A program made the position numbers and the translations under genes. Below are positions 44,385-53,853 of a stretch of DNA of 64,000 bases, piece by piece. The notes beneath the pieces were generated by a model. It had not been told where the DNA came from. It saw only the letters and a program-made list of their open reading frames with translations, and made no database searches. The stretch spans positions 8,224,501 through 8,288,500 of the forward strand of contig NZ_CP094516.1 in NCBI RefSeq assembly GCF_029909975.1. The letters run 5' to 3'. The stretch's first letter is position 1; every line of letters begins with the position of its first letter. The stretch comes from Bradyrhizobium sp. ISRA430. Its GTDB lineage: Bacteria; Pseudomonadota; Alphaproteobacteria; Rhizobiales; Xanthobacteraceae.

Positions 44385-45592
44385 ATACCCCGAGTGCAAA
44401 CGATCACGAGCAAGCAATTTTGCCACAGACGCAAGAGGAGCAATCCACGAGCTTCCGCTTGAGAGCGGAGCACCCGCGCGTGACACGGTTGTCACGGAAA
44501 GTCCTAGCCGGAGGGAGCGCTGTTGCATTGCTCGTCATCGGCGGAGCTGTGTTGTGGTCGCTGCAGAACAATCGTCCCCGAAATCAGGTGGCCGATGAGC
44601 TTTACAGCACTGACCACCACAACGTCGCCGACGGCATTACGGCTCTGCCGAAGGACTACAGCGGCGTTCCGCGCCAACCAACCCCGCAGCTTGGTCCACC
44701 GCTCCCAGGCGACCTCGGTCGACCAATCCTTGCCGCCCAAGGCCAGTCGCCGACGATCGGCGGTGATCCAGAACAGCAGCGTCGGGACCAGGAGACCGAG
44801 GCAGCCCGCATCAGTCGTTTGTTCGCTGCGACCAATGGACGAGAAGTGCGTCCGCCCGCCGCTGCGGCTGTCGGAAGCGAACGCGTCGTGCCACCGAACG
44901 CAATGAGCACTGGTGACGACGGATATGGGCAGAACGGTCAAGACCGAAAGCTCGCCTTCGTGAACGCTTCTGTGGACCGTCGAACGGTCAGCCCTGACCA
45001 CATTACCAAGCCAGCCTCACCGTATATCGTGCAGGCTGGAACGGTCATTCCGGGAGCCTTGATAACCGGGATCAGGTCAGACCTCCCAGGCCAGATTACA
45101 GCGCAGGTAACGGAGAATGTTTTTGACACGCCGACCGGCCGCTTTCTGCTTGTCCCTCAGGGAGCGCGTCTGATCGGCATATACGACAGTCAAGTCACGT
45201 TCGGCCAATCTCGCGTCCTGCTGGTCTGGACTCGGCTGATCATGCCGAATGGACGTTCTATCGTTCTCGAGCGGCAGCCTGGCGCTGACACCGCGGGCTA
45301 TGCGGGCCTTGAAGACCAAGTCGACAATCACTGGGGTGAGCTATTCAAGGCGGCGGCACTATCGACGTTTCTAGCGGTGGGGACCGAACTCGGAGCTGGC
45401 TCGGACACCAACAGCAACGACAGCGCAATCATTCAGGCGTTGCGACACGGCGCCTCCGACTCACTGAACCAAACCGGGCAGCAGGTGGTTCGGCGCAGCC
45501 TCAACATCCAGCCGACGCTGACCATCAGGCCAGCTTTTCCGGTTCGCGTCATTGTTAATCGCGATCTAGTTCTCGAGCCGTATACGGGTTGA
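44381..45592 (+). CDS. trbI: TrbI, VirB10-like channel scaffold
   Basis: The 403-aa protein starts MNTPSANDHEQAILPQTQEE. One membrane segment (GGSAVALLVIGGAVLWSLQN) and a Pro-rich periplasmic spacer follow. The VirB10 beta-barrel domain contains SPYIVQAGTVIPGALITGIR, GRFLLVPQGARLIGIYDSQV and QRSLNIQPTLTIRPAFPVRV-like RRSLNIQPTLTIRPAFPVRV. It spans both membranes and couples the ATPases to the outer pore. It is intact and overlaps the trbG stop. Confidence 0.95.
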   Translation: MNTPSANDHEQAILPQTQEEQSTSFRLRAEHPRVTRLSRKVLAGGSAVALLVIGGAVLWSLQNNRPRNQVADELYSTDHHNVADGITALPKDYSGVPRQPTPQLGPPLPGDLGRPILAAQGQSPTIGGDPEQQRRDQETEAARISRLFAATNGREVRPPAAAAVGSERVVPPNAMSTGDDGYGQNGQDRKLAFVNASVDRRTVSPDHITKPASPYIVQAGTVIPGALITGIRSDLPGQITAQVTENVFDTPTGRFLLVPQGARLIGIYDSQVTFGQSRVLLVWTRLIMPNGRSIVLERQPGADTAGYAGLEDQVDNHWGELFKAAALSTFLAVGTELGAGSDTNSNDSAIIQALRHGASDSLNQTGQQVVRRSLNIQPTLTIRPAFPVRVIVNRDLVLEPYTG

Positions 45593-45597
45593 CACAA

Positions 45598-45834
45598 ATG
45601 GCGAAACTTCGAATTGCGGCGCTTACGGATGATCGGTCTATAAAAGTGACAACTGAGCTGCCGGCAACTGTGCACCGCGATCTAGTCGTGTACGCGGAAG
45701 TGCTAGGCGGTCAGACCGGCCAGACAATCGACCCGATCAAACTTATCGCACCCATGCTAGCGCGGTTCATGGCCACCGACCGAGCGTTCGCACGCCTTCG
45801 GCGTATTCGTCAATCCAAGTCTGCGGAAGCGTAG
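45598..45834 (+). CDS. DUF2274 protein closing the trb operon
   Basis: The 78-aa protein MAKLRIAALTDDRSIKVTTE, LPATVHRDLVVYAEVLGGQT fits DUF2274. It has a ribbon-helix-helix-like N-terminal pattern (K-V-T-x-E-L-P-x-x-x-H-R-D-L) and almost always follows trbI in rhizobial ICEs. The fold suggests DNA binding and feedback on the operon; this is an inference. The start is six bases after the trbI stop. Confidence 0.85.
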   Translation: MAKLRIAALTDDRSIKVTTELPATVHRDLVVYAEVLGGQTGQTIDPIKLIAPMLARFMATDRAFARLRRIRQSKSAEA

Positions 45835-46423
45835 CGTTCGGACAGGGCTCAAGAAACCTCTGCCGAGTTTCGAAATCGCTTGCATCTTCGAGCTCGCGTT
45901 CCGGGCATATCGGGTCAGCAGAACCGTCGCTTCCGCAGAACAGTCCAGTACTCGCTTGCGACAAGGCATGATCCTTAGGGTAAAGAAATCAGAATGCGCT
46001 CGCTCGAGAGATAAAGTGCCTTGTTCTCGCTTGACGCTTTGGGCCTGCGCAGGGCCGCGCGACCGACCGCAACTTTCAAACCTTATCTCTGTTCATCTAA
46101 TTTTCAACTAATCCATAGCTGGCACACGGGTGTAGTGTGTTCCATGAGCCATAAGCTAGACGAGAATTTGTGTGCTCTGACGAGAATCGGTTGCATGAAA
46201 TGTTGATCAGTTCGGACGTCCTCGCCGAATGTCGAAGGGGAACGATGCTGGGCGTTGCCACGAATTCTAGGAAACGCAGTGAATTGATAGCAAGCGCTGC
46301 TAGGCGTGTGGCCCTGTGCGCACAGCCGCACCGAATCTTCAGTAAGGCGCGCCGCCACGGAACCTAAAGGCTGGGCCTACAGGCGGAGGCTTCGCTGCCC
46401 TTTCGATCACAGCATTCGGGGCT
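45835..46423. other. Gap after the trb operon
   Basis: No gene is supported. A 65-codon minus-strand frame starting at 45964 (SQASTGLFCGSDGSADPICP onward) looks somewhat protein-like but overlaps the DUF2274 gene antisense, and no family is recognised. No strong terminator is visible after the operon. Confidence 0.4.
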
Positions 46424-47314
46424 CTAAATCGTTGTGGTGGCCGAGACAATGGTCTCCCGCAGCCATTTGTGAGCCGGCAGCTCGTCGAAGCGGCGATGCC
46501 ATGACATTACACTTCGCAATCGTGGAGCATTGAATGGAAGTTCACGGATCTCGATCGGATAGGCGCGCCGGAATTCTTGCGCGAGCTTCCGTCCGAGAAT
46601 GGCGACCAAGTTCGACTGCACTAGTACTGCACCAGCCGACAAATAGGGTACTTCCAGCGCAATCGACCGGCTCTTCTTCAGGGACCTATCTACGAAGCTC
46701 AAATCTTCGGTGCTGGAGGTGATCGCAAGATGTTGAACCTGCGCCAGCGCGCCCATTGTCAATCTCGAGCGAATGGCCGGATGGCCGCTTCGAAGCACCG
46801 CGACGTAGCGGTCGTCGATCAGGAGCCGCGATGCGAAGCGCTCTCCGTCCAATTCCCGTCCGGTGATGGCGAGGTCGAGCTCGCCCCGGTCCAACTTATC
46901 GACGACGTTCAATGTTCCGCTGGGAATCAGCGAGAGCCGCAGCTTCGGCGCCTGGGCGCGTGTCGCCGCAACGATCGGGCCCGCCGCCACGACTGCCGCA
47001 TAGTTGTTGGCGGCGATGATGAAACGTCGCTCCGCCGTGGCGGGGTCAAAGTCGTCGCCCTCTATCGCCAACTGCAGATCGTTGAGGGCCCTTCGGATCG
47101 GAATCGCAAGTTGTTCCGCACGCGGAGTAGGGACCATGCCCGTCGGCGTCCGGACGAACAGGCCGTCCTTGAGCGTATGCCGAAGTCGGTTCAATGCGTG
47201 GCTCACTGCGGGTTGGCTGATCGCCAGCGCCTCGGCCGCCCGCACCACGCTGCGCTTCTGCAGGACTGCATCGAAGACCAACAGCAGATTCAGATCGAGG
47301 TTGCGAAGTCTCAT
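46424..47314 (-). CDS. LysR-family transcriptional regulator
   Basis: The 296-aa protein has the N-terminal winged HTH MRLRNLDLNLLLVFDAVLQK, ALAISQPAVSHALNRLRHTL, FVRTPTGMVPTPRAEQLAIP and a full effector-binding domain (LRLSLIPSGTLNVVDKLDRG, ELDLAITGRELDGERF). The N-terminal half resembles NodD-like and PcpR-like members that begin R-x-x-N-L-D-L-N-L-L. It faces the RND-pump operon across 84 bp that contain a perfect LysR-type operator, so it is the probable regulator of that pump. The inducer is unknown. Confidence 0.93.
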   Translation of the reverse strand: MRLRNLDLNLLLVFDAVLQKRSVVRAAEALAISQPAVSHALNRLRHTLKDGLFVRTPTGMVPTPRAEQLAIPIRRALNDLQLAIEGDDFDPATAERRFIIAANNYAAVVAAGPIVAATRAQAPKLRLSLIPSGTLNVVDKLDRGELDLAITGRELDGERFASRLLIDDRYVAVLRSGHPAIRSRLTMGALAQVQHLAITSSTEDLSFVDRSLKKSRSIALEVPYLSAGAVLVQSNLVAILGRKLAQEFRRAYPIEIRELPFNAPRLRSVMSWHRRFDELPAHKWLRETIVSATTTI

Positions 47315-47337
47315 GAGGAGTCCTCATATGCACAGGA

Positions 47338-47362
47338 TGAATTGAGAAATAACAACAATTCA
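47338..47362. promoter_or_regulatory. LysR-type operator between divergent genes
   Basis: TGAATTG-N11-CAATTCA is a perfect 7-bp inverted repeat containing the classic T-N11-A core. It lies 24 bp upstream of the LysR start and 37 bp upstream of the divergent operon, the expected recognition site for the LysR protein. Confidence 0.75.
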
Positions 47363-47398
47363 TTGGAAAAATAGAGGATAGGTCATCAATGTCCAGCC

Positions 47399-47962
47399 AT
47401 GCCTTCAATTCTCGAGAGCCCACGCCGGACGGCGCGCCACGGGGCCATGGTCGCCGTCGTCGCAGATCCTGAGCAGCCGTCGTTCGCCACTCAGGAGAAT
47501 TTCGCTCGCTGGCATCGACTAACGCCGTCTGCCACCTGGCGCTGCGTCAACGTGCCGTGCGGAGACTCGTCGCGCACTGCCAAGGTCCTCGTCGACATGA
47601 TGGAGAGTAAGCGCGTTCGCTCCGGTCAACTGATCCTCTTAGCATCCGGCGAAGTCGGACGTGGCGTCCTGGAAGTAGTTCTGCGGGGCGCCCTCGAATG
47701 CGCGGGAGTTCTGGCCGTAGATGTACCGTGCGCGCCGCTTCCGTTCGGCGAACTCGCGACACATGCGGCCATTCGTCTCGTCATCCACCAAGGCAACGAA
47801 GAGGAGTTCGGCCTTGTCGGTCAGTTACAGCGCGCCGACGTCGACGAACGCGTCATGCGGCTCAACCAGGCCGGAGCCACGGGCTCCCAAGCAACCGCAA
47901 GCGCCGCCGAAACCTTCCTGTTGGAATTGGTCGCAATGGTCGGTCATCGATTCGGAATATGA
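47399..47962 (+). CDS. Unknown protein coupled to the efflux pump (187 aa), alpha/beta-hydrolase-like
   Basis: The protein starts MPSILESPRRTARHGAMVAV. GQLILLASGEVGRGVLEVVL followed by LRGALECAGVLAVDVPCAPL and HAAIRLVIHQGNEEE resembles the nucleophile-elbow to acid-loop layout of small phospholipase/carboxylesterase hydrolases. At the elbow the sequence is G-E-V-G-R, lacking the catalytic Ser, so it would be a non-catalytic relative if the likeness is real. The start could be the ATG at 47447. The stop overlaps the next start (ATGA), so it belongs to the pump operon under the divergent LysR protein. Confidence 0.6.
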   Translation: MPSILESPRRTARHGAMVAVVADPEQPSFATQENFARWHRLTPSATWRCVNVPCGDSSRTAKVLVDMMESKRVRSGQLILLASGEVGRGVLEVVLRGALECAGVLAVDVPCAPLPFGELATHAAIRLVIHQGNEEEFGLVGQLQRADVDERVMRLNQAGATGSQATASAAETFLLELVAMVGHRFGI

Positions 47963-49170
47963 GCAAGAAGATGAAGTCGAGAGTATTGAAGATAATCGGT
48001 GTGTTGGTGCTGCTCGGTGGAGGCTCGTCCGCGTACTATTGGCATTCGTCGAGGGCGCACGAACAGGGAATGCCTACGCCCACCTCTCAAGCAGCATCGA
48101 GCCCCGCGCAGGCCGTTCCGGTGACGGCTGCGAGCGTCGTGCAGGGAGACGTGCCGATCGTGCTAGAGGGGCTCGGCACGGTAACTCCGATCAATACAGC
48201 GATCATCCGCACGCAAGTCCAGGGCACTCTGCAAAGCGTCGATTTCATCGAGGGACAGGAGGTGAAGCGCGGCGACTTGCTGGCCAAGATCGATCCGCGC
48301 GTTTACCAGGCGCAAGTCGATCAGGCGAAGGCCGCGCTCGCTCGTGACGAGGCGACGCTGAAGAATTCGAAGGCGAACTTGGCGCGGACACAACCGCTCG
48401 CGGATCGCGGCTTCGCGACATTGCAACAGCTGGATACGCAGAATTCGCAGGTCGCACAGGGCGAGGGTACGATCCAACTGGACCAAGCCGCGCTCGAAGC
48501 CGCGCAGACGCAACTCAGCTTCACCATGATCACCGCTCCGTTCGACGGCGTCACCGGCATCCGCCGCATCGATCCGGGCAACATTGTCCAGCCGTCTGAC
48601 GCGAACGGGCTGGTCGTCCTTACGCAACTGCAGCCGATCGCGGTGATTTTCACGCTGCCATCGACCGAAATCCCGAATGTGCAGCAGGCCATCGCGTCCG
48701 GCGAAGCCACGGTTGATGCATACGATGCGTCCAACCGGAAGAGGCTGGATCACGGCACCCTCATGCTGATCGACAATCAGGTTGACAATTCGACCGGCAC
48801 GGTGCGGCTGAAAGCATCCTTTCCCAATGCGGGCCAAACGCTCTGGCCGGGCGCCTTCGTCAACATTCATTTGACCATCGCTGTCCGGAAGAACGCGCTT
48901 ACCGTCCCGCTATCGGCTGTCCAGCAGGGACCGAACGGCGCGTTTGCGTACGTGGTCGGGTCAGATCACAAGACGACCGTTCGCAACGTCGTGATCGGAC
49001 AGTCTCGCGCGGGCCGGGTGCTCATCGAGCGGGGTCTCTCGGCCAACGAGATCGTGGTCACGGCCGGCCAATATCGTCTGAGCGACGGGAAAACCGTCGA
49101 GGTCGTGCCGGATAGCCAAAGCTCCCGGGTGCAAAATGCCACAACCGCCAGCGCGGGGATGCTGCCATGA
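47959..49170 (+). CDS. RND efflux membrane fusion protein (MdtA/AcrA-like)
   Basis: The ATG overlapping the previous stop gives MSKKMKSRVLKIIGVLVLLG, an uncleaved or lipid-free signal anchor, for a 403-aa protein. The lipoyl half-motifs TAIIRTQVQGTLQSVDFIEG and QEVKRGDLLAKIDPRVYQAQ flank a coiled-coil hairpin (QAKAALARDEATLKNSKANL). The beta-barrel part includes TMITAPFDGVTGIRRIDPGN. It links the RND pump to an outer-membrane channel, which is not encoded here. The MdtA branch fits best. It is coupled to the pump gene by ATGA. Confidence 0.93.
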   Translation: MSKKMKSRVLKIIGVLVLLGGGSSAYYWHSSRAHEQGMPTPTSQAASSPAQAVPVTAASVVQGDVPIVLEGLGTVTPINTAIIRTQVQGTLQSVDFIEGQEVKRGDLLAKIDPRVYQAQVDQAKAALARDEATLKNSKANLARTQPLADRGFATLQQLDTQNSQVAQGEGTIQLDQAALEAAQTQLSFTMITAPFDGVTGIRRIDPGNIVQPSDANGLVVLTQLQPIAVIFTLPSTEIPNVQQAIASGEATVDAYDASNRKRLDHGTLMLIDNQVDNSTGTVRLKASFPNAGQTLWPGAFVNIHLTIAVRKNALTVPLSAVQQGPNGAFAYVVGSDHKTTVRNVVIGQSRAGRVLIERGLSANEIVVTAGQYRLSDGKTVEVVPDSQSSRVQNATTASAGMLP

Positions 49171-52100
49171 GCGTTTCGGAAGGGTTCATCCGCAAGCCGG
49201 TCGCCACCGCATTTCTCACGATCGGGATCACGCTAGTCGGGCTGATCGCGTTCTTTCAACTGCCGATCTCGGCGTTGCCGTCCGTCGACACGCCCACCAT
49301 CCAGGTCACGGCGCAACTGCCCGGTGCCGACCCTCAGACGATGGGGTCGTCCGTCGCCACCCCGCTCGAACGGCAGTTCGGACAAATCGCCGGTCTGACA
49401 GGAATGACCTCGAGCAGCGGCCTGGGTAATACGCAGATCACTCTGCAGTTCGCGCTGAACCGCAGCGCGGATGCCGCGGCACAAGACGTCCAGACCGCGA
49501 TCAACGCGGCCGCCGGACAATTGCCCAAGAACATGCCATCCCCGCCGATCTTCAGAAAAATCAATCCTGCCGACGTTCCGGTGCTGCTGATTGCGCTGAT
49601 GTCCGATACTCAGCCGCTCACGAAAGTGAACGATTATGCCGATAGCATCTTGGCGCAGAAGCTATCTCAGGTACCGGGGGTTTCGTTGGTCACCATCGGC
49701 GGCGCGCAGAAACCGTCGATACGGGTACAGGTGAATCCAGCGAAGTTGGCGGCCGCGGGGCTCGACCTCGAGCAATTGCGTGCGACACTAGGCGTCGTCA
49801 CGGTCAACCAACCCAAGGGCGTCCTCTATGGGGCCCAGCAGGCCTATACGCTCGCGACCAACGATCAGGTCCTGACCGCGCAGGGCTACGAGGACCTCAT
49901 AATCGCCTACAGAAATGGGGCGCCCGTCCGGCTACGCGACGTCGGTCGAGCGGTCGTCGGTGCCGAGGACATCACGCTACACGGCTGGTTCGACGACAAG
50001 CCGGCCGTCGTGCTTGCCATTCAGCGGCAGCCCGGCGCCAACGTCATAGCGACGGTCGACCGGATCAAGCAGATCCTTCCCCAACTCATCTCCAGCCTTC
50101 CATCCGATATCAAAGTCGAGATCGCATCCGATCGAACGCAGACAATCCGCGCCAGCGTCGAAGACGTCCAGCTCACGCTGATTCTCACCATCGCACTGGT
50201 GGTTGGGGTCATCTTCCTGTTCCTGCGCAATTTTTGGGCGACGATCATTCCAGGGATCTCGGTCCCCATCTCGCTGATCGGAACGTTCGGCGTGATGTAC
50301 CTGTTCAACTACAGTCTCGATAACCTTTCGCTAATGGGCCTTTCGATCGCGGTCGGCTTCGTCGTCGACGATGCGATCGTGATGATCGAAAACGTCTCTC
50401 GGCATATCGAGGAAGGACTTTCGCCGCTCGAAGCGGCGTTGAAAGGTGCGGGCGAAATCGGCTTCACCATCATCTCGATCTCGGTATCGTTGGTCGCCGT
50501 GTTCATTCCTCTGCTGATGATGGGCGGCGTGGTCGGTCGCATGTTCCAAGAATTCGCGGTCACGGTTTGCGTGGCGATCGCGGTCTCGGTGATCGTCTCC
50601 GTGACGCTGACACCGATGATGTGCGCCTACCTTCTCCGATCCACTCACGGGGCAAATCCTGGATTGCTGTCGCGTGCCCTTGAAAAGGGTTTCGTGACCA
50701 TCCAGGACGGCTACGAGTCCGTTCTCAAGCTGGCGCTTGCGCACAAGCGACTGACCATATCGGTGATGCTCGCCAGTATGTTGGCCACCGGCGCGCTGTT
50801 CGTGACCATTCCCAAAGGATTCTTCCCACAACAGGACACCGGAATGATCACCGGCATCACCGAGGCGTCGGCGGACGTATCACCTAGCCAAATGGCGGAG
50901 TTGCAGCGCGGCGTCATCGACATCATCGCGAGGGACCCGTCGGTCGCAAACGCGACAGGCTACATCGGCCCGGGCGGTCCGACCGTCACCGAAAACAACG
51001 GCCGTCTGTTCGTGCTTCTCAAGCCGCGTACCCAGCGGCAATTCACAGCCGACCAAGTCATTCGCCAGCTCAGCGTAAAGCTGCAGTCGCTCAAGGGCAT
51101 TCAAGTGTTCTTGCAGGCGACGCAGGACATCAACCTCGCAAGCCGCCTGTCGAAAACGCAGTATCAGTACACGTTGACGGACGTGAACCAGGACGAGCTC
51201 AACACCTGGGCGACGAAGCTCTTCGACGTCCTGAAGACGCTGCCCGAGCTGGCGGACGTCGCGACCGACCAGGCGAATGCGGCGCGGCAACTCAAGCTTC
51301 AGATTGATCGCGACGCCGCTTCCCGGCTCGGGATCGACCCGGCGGCGGTAGACAATACTCTCTACGATGCGTTCGGCCAGCGTCACGTCGCCCAGATATT
51401 CACCACGCTCAACACCTATTTCGTCATCCTAGAGGCCGATCCCTCCTTCCAGCTCGGTCCTTATGCTCTGAACCGCATCTACGTCCGGTCGTCCGGCGGA
51501 GCGATGGTCCCTTTGAGCCAGTTCACCACGGTCGAATACGGCGCGGCGCCGTTGGCCGTGAATCACCAAAGCCAGTTTCCCGCCGTGACGCTAAGCTTCA
51601 ATCTCGCCCCCGGAACGGCGGTGGGCACAGCGGTCGCAGCGGTGCAGCGGGCGACTGCCTCGCTTCACATGCCAGCCACGGTCGCAACGAGCTTCCAGGG
51701 CAACGCCCAAGCCTTCCAGAATTCGCTCGCGAGCACGCCCATCCTGATCGCCGCGGCGGTCGTAGCGGTCTACCTGATCCTTGGCATGCTCTACGAAAGC
51801 GCGGTGCACCCGATCACGATCCTGTCGACGTTACCGTCCGCCGGACTAGGCGCGCTGCTTGGACTTTGGGCGTTCGGGTTCGGACTCGACGTGATCGGCC
51901 TCATCGGAATCGTCCTCCTGATAGGCATCGTGCAAAAGAACGGCATCATGCTGATCGACTTCGCCCTCGAAGCCGAACGCCACAGGGGCCTCACGGCCGA
52001 GCAATCGGCATACGAAGCCTGCCGGATCAGGTTCCGTCCGATCCTGATGACCACCATGTGCGCCATGCTCGGAGGCGTACCGCTGATGGTCGGCACGGGT

Positions 52101-52304
52101 ACGGGTGCGGAGTTGCGCCAACCGCTCGGCTTCGCGATCGTCGGAGGTCTGATCGTGTCCCAACTGCTGACGCTGTTCACTACACCCGTCGTCTACATCT
52201 ACCTCGACGGCATGACCAAATGGTTCGCGCGCACACGCATGGCCAACCAGACGGCGACCAAAGCTCGAGAGGTATCAGCTTGCGCAGTAGAGCCGCCTCC
52301 ATAG
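49167..52304 (+). CDS. RND multidrug efflux transporter (MdtB/C-like), 1045 aa
   Basis: This inner-membrane proton antiporter starts MSVSEGFIRKPVATAFLTIG. Twelve membrane segments, two large periplasmic loops and HAE1 signature stretches are present: GVSLVTIGGAQKPSIRVQVN, FVVDDAIVMIENVSRHIEEG with the proton-relay Asp pair, and GIVLLIGIVQKNGIMLIDFA with the relay Lys. Length is usual. Drug type cannot be told. It forms an operon with the fusion protein and the 187-aa gene. No outer-membrane factor follows; instead a COG4705-type gene starts 23 bp later. Confidence 0.95.
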   Translation: MSVSEGFIRKPVATAFLTIGITLVGLIAFFQLPISALPSVDTPTIQVTAQLPGADPQTMGSSVATPLERQFGQIAGLTGMTSSSGLGNTQITLQFALNRSADAAAQDVQTAINAAAGQLPKNMPSPPIFRKINPADVPVLLIALMSDTQPLTKVNDYADSILAQKLSQVPGVSLVTIGGAQKPSIRVQVNPAKLAAAGLDLEQLRATLGVVTVNQPKGVLYGAQQAYTLATNDQVLTAQGYEDLIIAYRNGAPVRLRDVGRAVVGAEDITLHGWFDDKPAVVLAIQRQPGANVIATVDRIKQILPQLISSLPSDIKVEIASDRTQTIRASVEDVQLTLILTIALVVGVIFLFLRNFWATIIPGISVPISLIGTFGVMYLFNYSLDNLSLMGLSIAVGFVVDDAIVMIENVSRHIEEGLSPLEAALKGAGEIGFTIISISVSLVAVFIPLLMMGGVVGRMFQEFAVTVCVAIAVSVIVSVTLTPMMCAYLLRSTHGANPGLLSRALEKGFVTIQDGYESVLKLALAHKRLTISVMLASMLATGALFVTIPKGFFPQQDTGMITGITEASADVSPSQMAELQRGVIDIIARDPSVANATGYIGPGGPTVTENNGRLFVLLKPRTQRQFTADQVIRQLSVKLQSLKGIQVFLQATQDINLASRLSKTQYQYTLTDVNQDELNTWATKLFDVLKTLPELADVATDQANAARQLKLQIDRDAASRLGIDPAAVDNTLYDAFGQRHVAQIFTTLNTYFVILEADPSFQLGPYALNRIYVRSSGGAMVPLSQFTTVEYGAAPLAVNHQSQFPAVTLSFNLAPGTAVGTAVAAVQRATASLHMPATVATSFQGNAQAFQNSLASTPILIAAAVVAVYLILGMLYESAVHPITILSTLPSAGLGALLGLWAFGFGLDVIGLIGIVLLIGIVQKNGIMLIDFALEAERHRGLTAEQSAYEACRIRFRPILMTTMCAMLGGVPLMVGTGTGAELRQPLGFAIVGGLIVSQLLTLFTTPVVYIYLDGMTKWFARTRMANQTATKAREVSACAVEPPP

Positions 52305-52327
52305 GCACTATTGCTGCCGAAACGCTG

Positions 52328-53026
52328 ATGGACGAGAAATGGACAAGCGGAGGTCTCGGAGCTTCGGTGCGCGTACTGACGCCCGCAAGAATACTTTCGG
52401 AAATCAGCCCCGCTTTTTGGGTTACCAGGGGGGTGGCGACCGCGCTCGGCCAAGTGGCTGGGGAGGGAGCAATCCAGTGGGCGAACGCGCGTATTTGGGG
52501 TGCAATCGGTCTGCTCTCGGTCTTCTGTCTCGTGTCCGCCGTCGTCGCGCGAGCCGCTCGAAATCGCTTTCCCACGGCTATCTTCTGGCTGGCGATCGCT
52601 GCAGTCGCGTCAGGAGGAACCGCGCTCGCAGAGGCTGCCGACAACGCGCTCGGAATTGGGGATATCGGAGCAGCCCTGAACTTGTCTTCCTATCTTGTTC
52701 TATCGTTCGTGCTTTGGCATCGCGTGGCTGGCGTTATCTCGGGACTGACAGGTCCCTCCGGGGGCGGACTCTTCTTCTGGGTGACTGCCGCGCTGGCACA
52801 GGCGCTTTGCAGCGGGTTGGCCGACTGGATCGTCGACCCAGATGGGCCAGATTCTCGCGCCTCCCTTATCGTCGTCCTGTTGGGCATCGTGACTGTCGCA
52901 GGGCTGTATCTCTGTACGCCAGCCCGACGCCCAGCTTTGTTCTGGAGCGCCTTCATCATTACCGGAATCATCGGTGCCCTCGGTGGAAAAGCCATCTCAA
53001 TGGGGGCCCGACTTGTTCTGCACTAG
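52328..53026 (+). CDS. COG4705-type membrane protein, degenerate motif paralogue (A)
   Basis: The 232-aa protein starts MDEKWTSGGLGASVRVLTPA and has about eight hydrophobic segments. It aligns in pattern with the two proteins at 60854 and 62174, which carry four G-x-T-x-x-D motifs. Here the four positions read GQVAGE (41), GTALAE (97), CSGLAD (161) and GALGGK (216), so the Asp survives in only one. It may be a regulatory or inactive paralogue. It follows the RND gene by 23 bp and precedes a two-component system. Function is unknown. Confidence 0.7.
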   Translation: MDEKWTSGGLGASVRVLTPARILSEISPAFWVTRGVATALGQVAGEGAIQWANARIWGAIGLLSVFCLVSAVVARAARNRFPTAIFWLAIAAVASGGTALAEAADNALGIGDIGAALNLSSYLVLSFVLWHRVAGVISGLTGPSGGGLFFWVTAALAQALCSGLADWIVDPDGPDSRASLIVVLLGIVTVAGLYLCTPARRPALFWSAFIITGIIGALGGKAISMGARLVLH

Positions 53027-53103
53027 GTGTCCTGCACCTGCCCCGGGGCGATACTTCGTTCGACGTGGAGTTGGCGTTAAGCGGGTTTTGCTCGGAAATA
53101 GGC

Positions 53104-53120
53104 CCTAAGTCACCCCTAAG
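53104..53120 (-). promoter_or_regulatory. Response-regulator box 1: CTTAGG-N5-CTTAGG
   Basis: On the minus strand CTTAGG-GGTGA-CTTAGG is a perfect direct repeat with an 11-bp period, 71 bp before the response-regulator gene. It is close to the PmrA/QseB-type box (YTTAAK-N5-YTTAAK). It suggests autoregulation of the two-component operon. Confidence 0.65.
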
Positions 53121-53190
53121 CCGGTACCCCAAGAATCGAACGGGCCATCTTGGCGGCTCGGCCTGAGCGCCTCGGACAAAGGAATGGTGC

Positions 53191-53853
53191 ATGCGAGTTC
53201 TGCTGATTGAGGACGATAAGATGCTCGGAGCAGCCGTGCAGCAGGCACTGAGAGATGCGGCCTTCGCGGTGGACTGGACGAGGGATGGCGAGACCGGGAT
53301 GCTTGCAGCCGAGAACGAGATTTACGAGGTAATGCTACTCGACCTTGGGCTTCCGAAGCTGGAGGGCCTGAAGGTCCTCGAGCGACTGCGCAGTCTGGGA
53401 CGCAAGCTTCCCGTCATCATCGTCACTGCTCGCGACCATGTCGACGATAGGATCGAAGGGCTTGATCTCGGCGCGGACGACGTCCTTGTGAAGCCGTTCG
53501 AGGTCCGCGAACTACTGGCGCGAGTGCGGGCCGTTCTTCGCCGAGACGGAAGCGGAGTGCCGGCGTTACTCGGCAACGGCTGGCTTACCCTCAATCCCGC
53601 CACGCATGAAGCAACGCTTTCCGGTCAAACAGTTCTGTTGACCGCCCGCGAATTCGCGCTGCTTCAAGCACTCCTGGTACGTCCCGGTACAATCCTATCG
53701 CGGGGAGAACTTGAACGGCAAATTTACGGTTGGAACGAAGAAGTTGAGAGCAACGCCATCGATTTTCTCATCCACACCATCCGGAGAAAGCTCGGACCGA
53801 CAGCGATCCGCAACGTGCGCGGAGTTGGCTGGATGGTAGATCGCGCATCATGA
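53191..53853 (+). CDS. OmpR-family response regulator (PmrA/QseB/TctD type)
   Basis: The 220-aa protein starts MRVLLIEDDKMLGAAVQQAL. The receiver has the acidic pair E7-D8-D9, the phospho-acceptor Asp in EVMLLDLGLPKLEGLKVLER (about 51), and Lys in DDVLVKPFEVRELLARVRAV. The C-terminal winged helix is VLLTAREFALLQALLVRPGT, LIHTIRRKLGPTAIRNVRGV. This branch includes PmrA, QseB and TctD, known to bind direct repeats of 11-bp period, as found here four times. Its stop overlaps the kinase start. Confidence 0.94.
   Translation: MRVLLIEDDKMLGAAVQQALRDAAFAVDWTRDGETGMLAAENEIYEVMLLDLGLPKLEGLKVLERLRSLGRKLPVIIVTARDHVDDRIEGLDLGADDVLVKPFEVRELLARVRAVLRRDGSGVPALLGNGWLTLNPATHEATLSGQTVLLTAREFALLQALLVRPGTILSRGELERQIYGWNEEVESNAIDFLIHTIRRKLGPTAIRNVRGVGWMVDRAS

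Noticed and set aside
45767..45964. 65-codon minus-strand frame after trbI
   Set aside because: Somewhat protein-like, but it overlaps the DUF2274 gene antisense and no family could be named.
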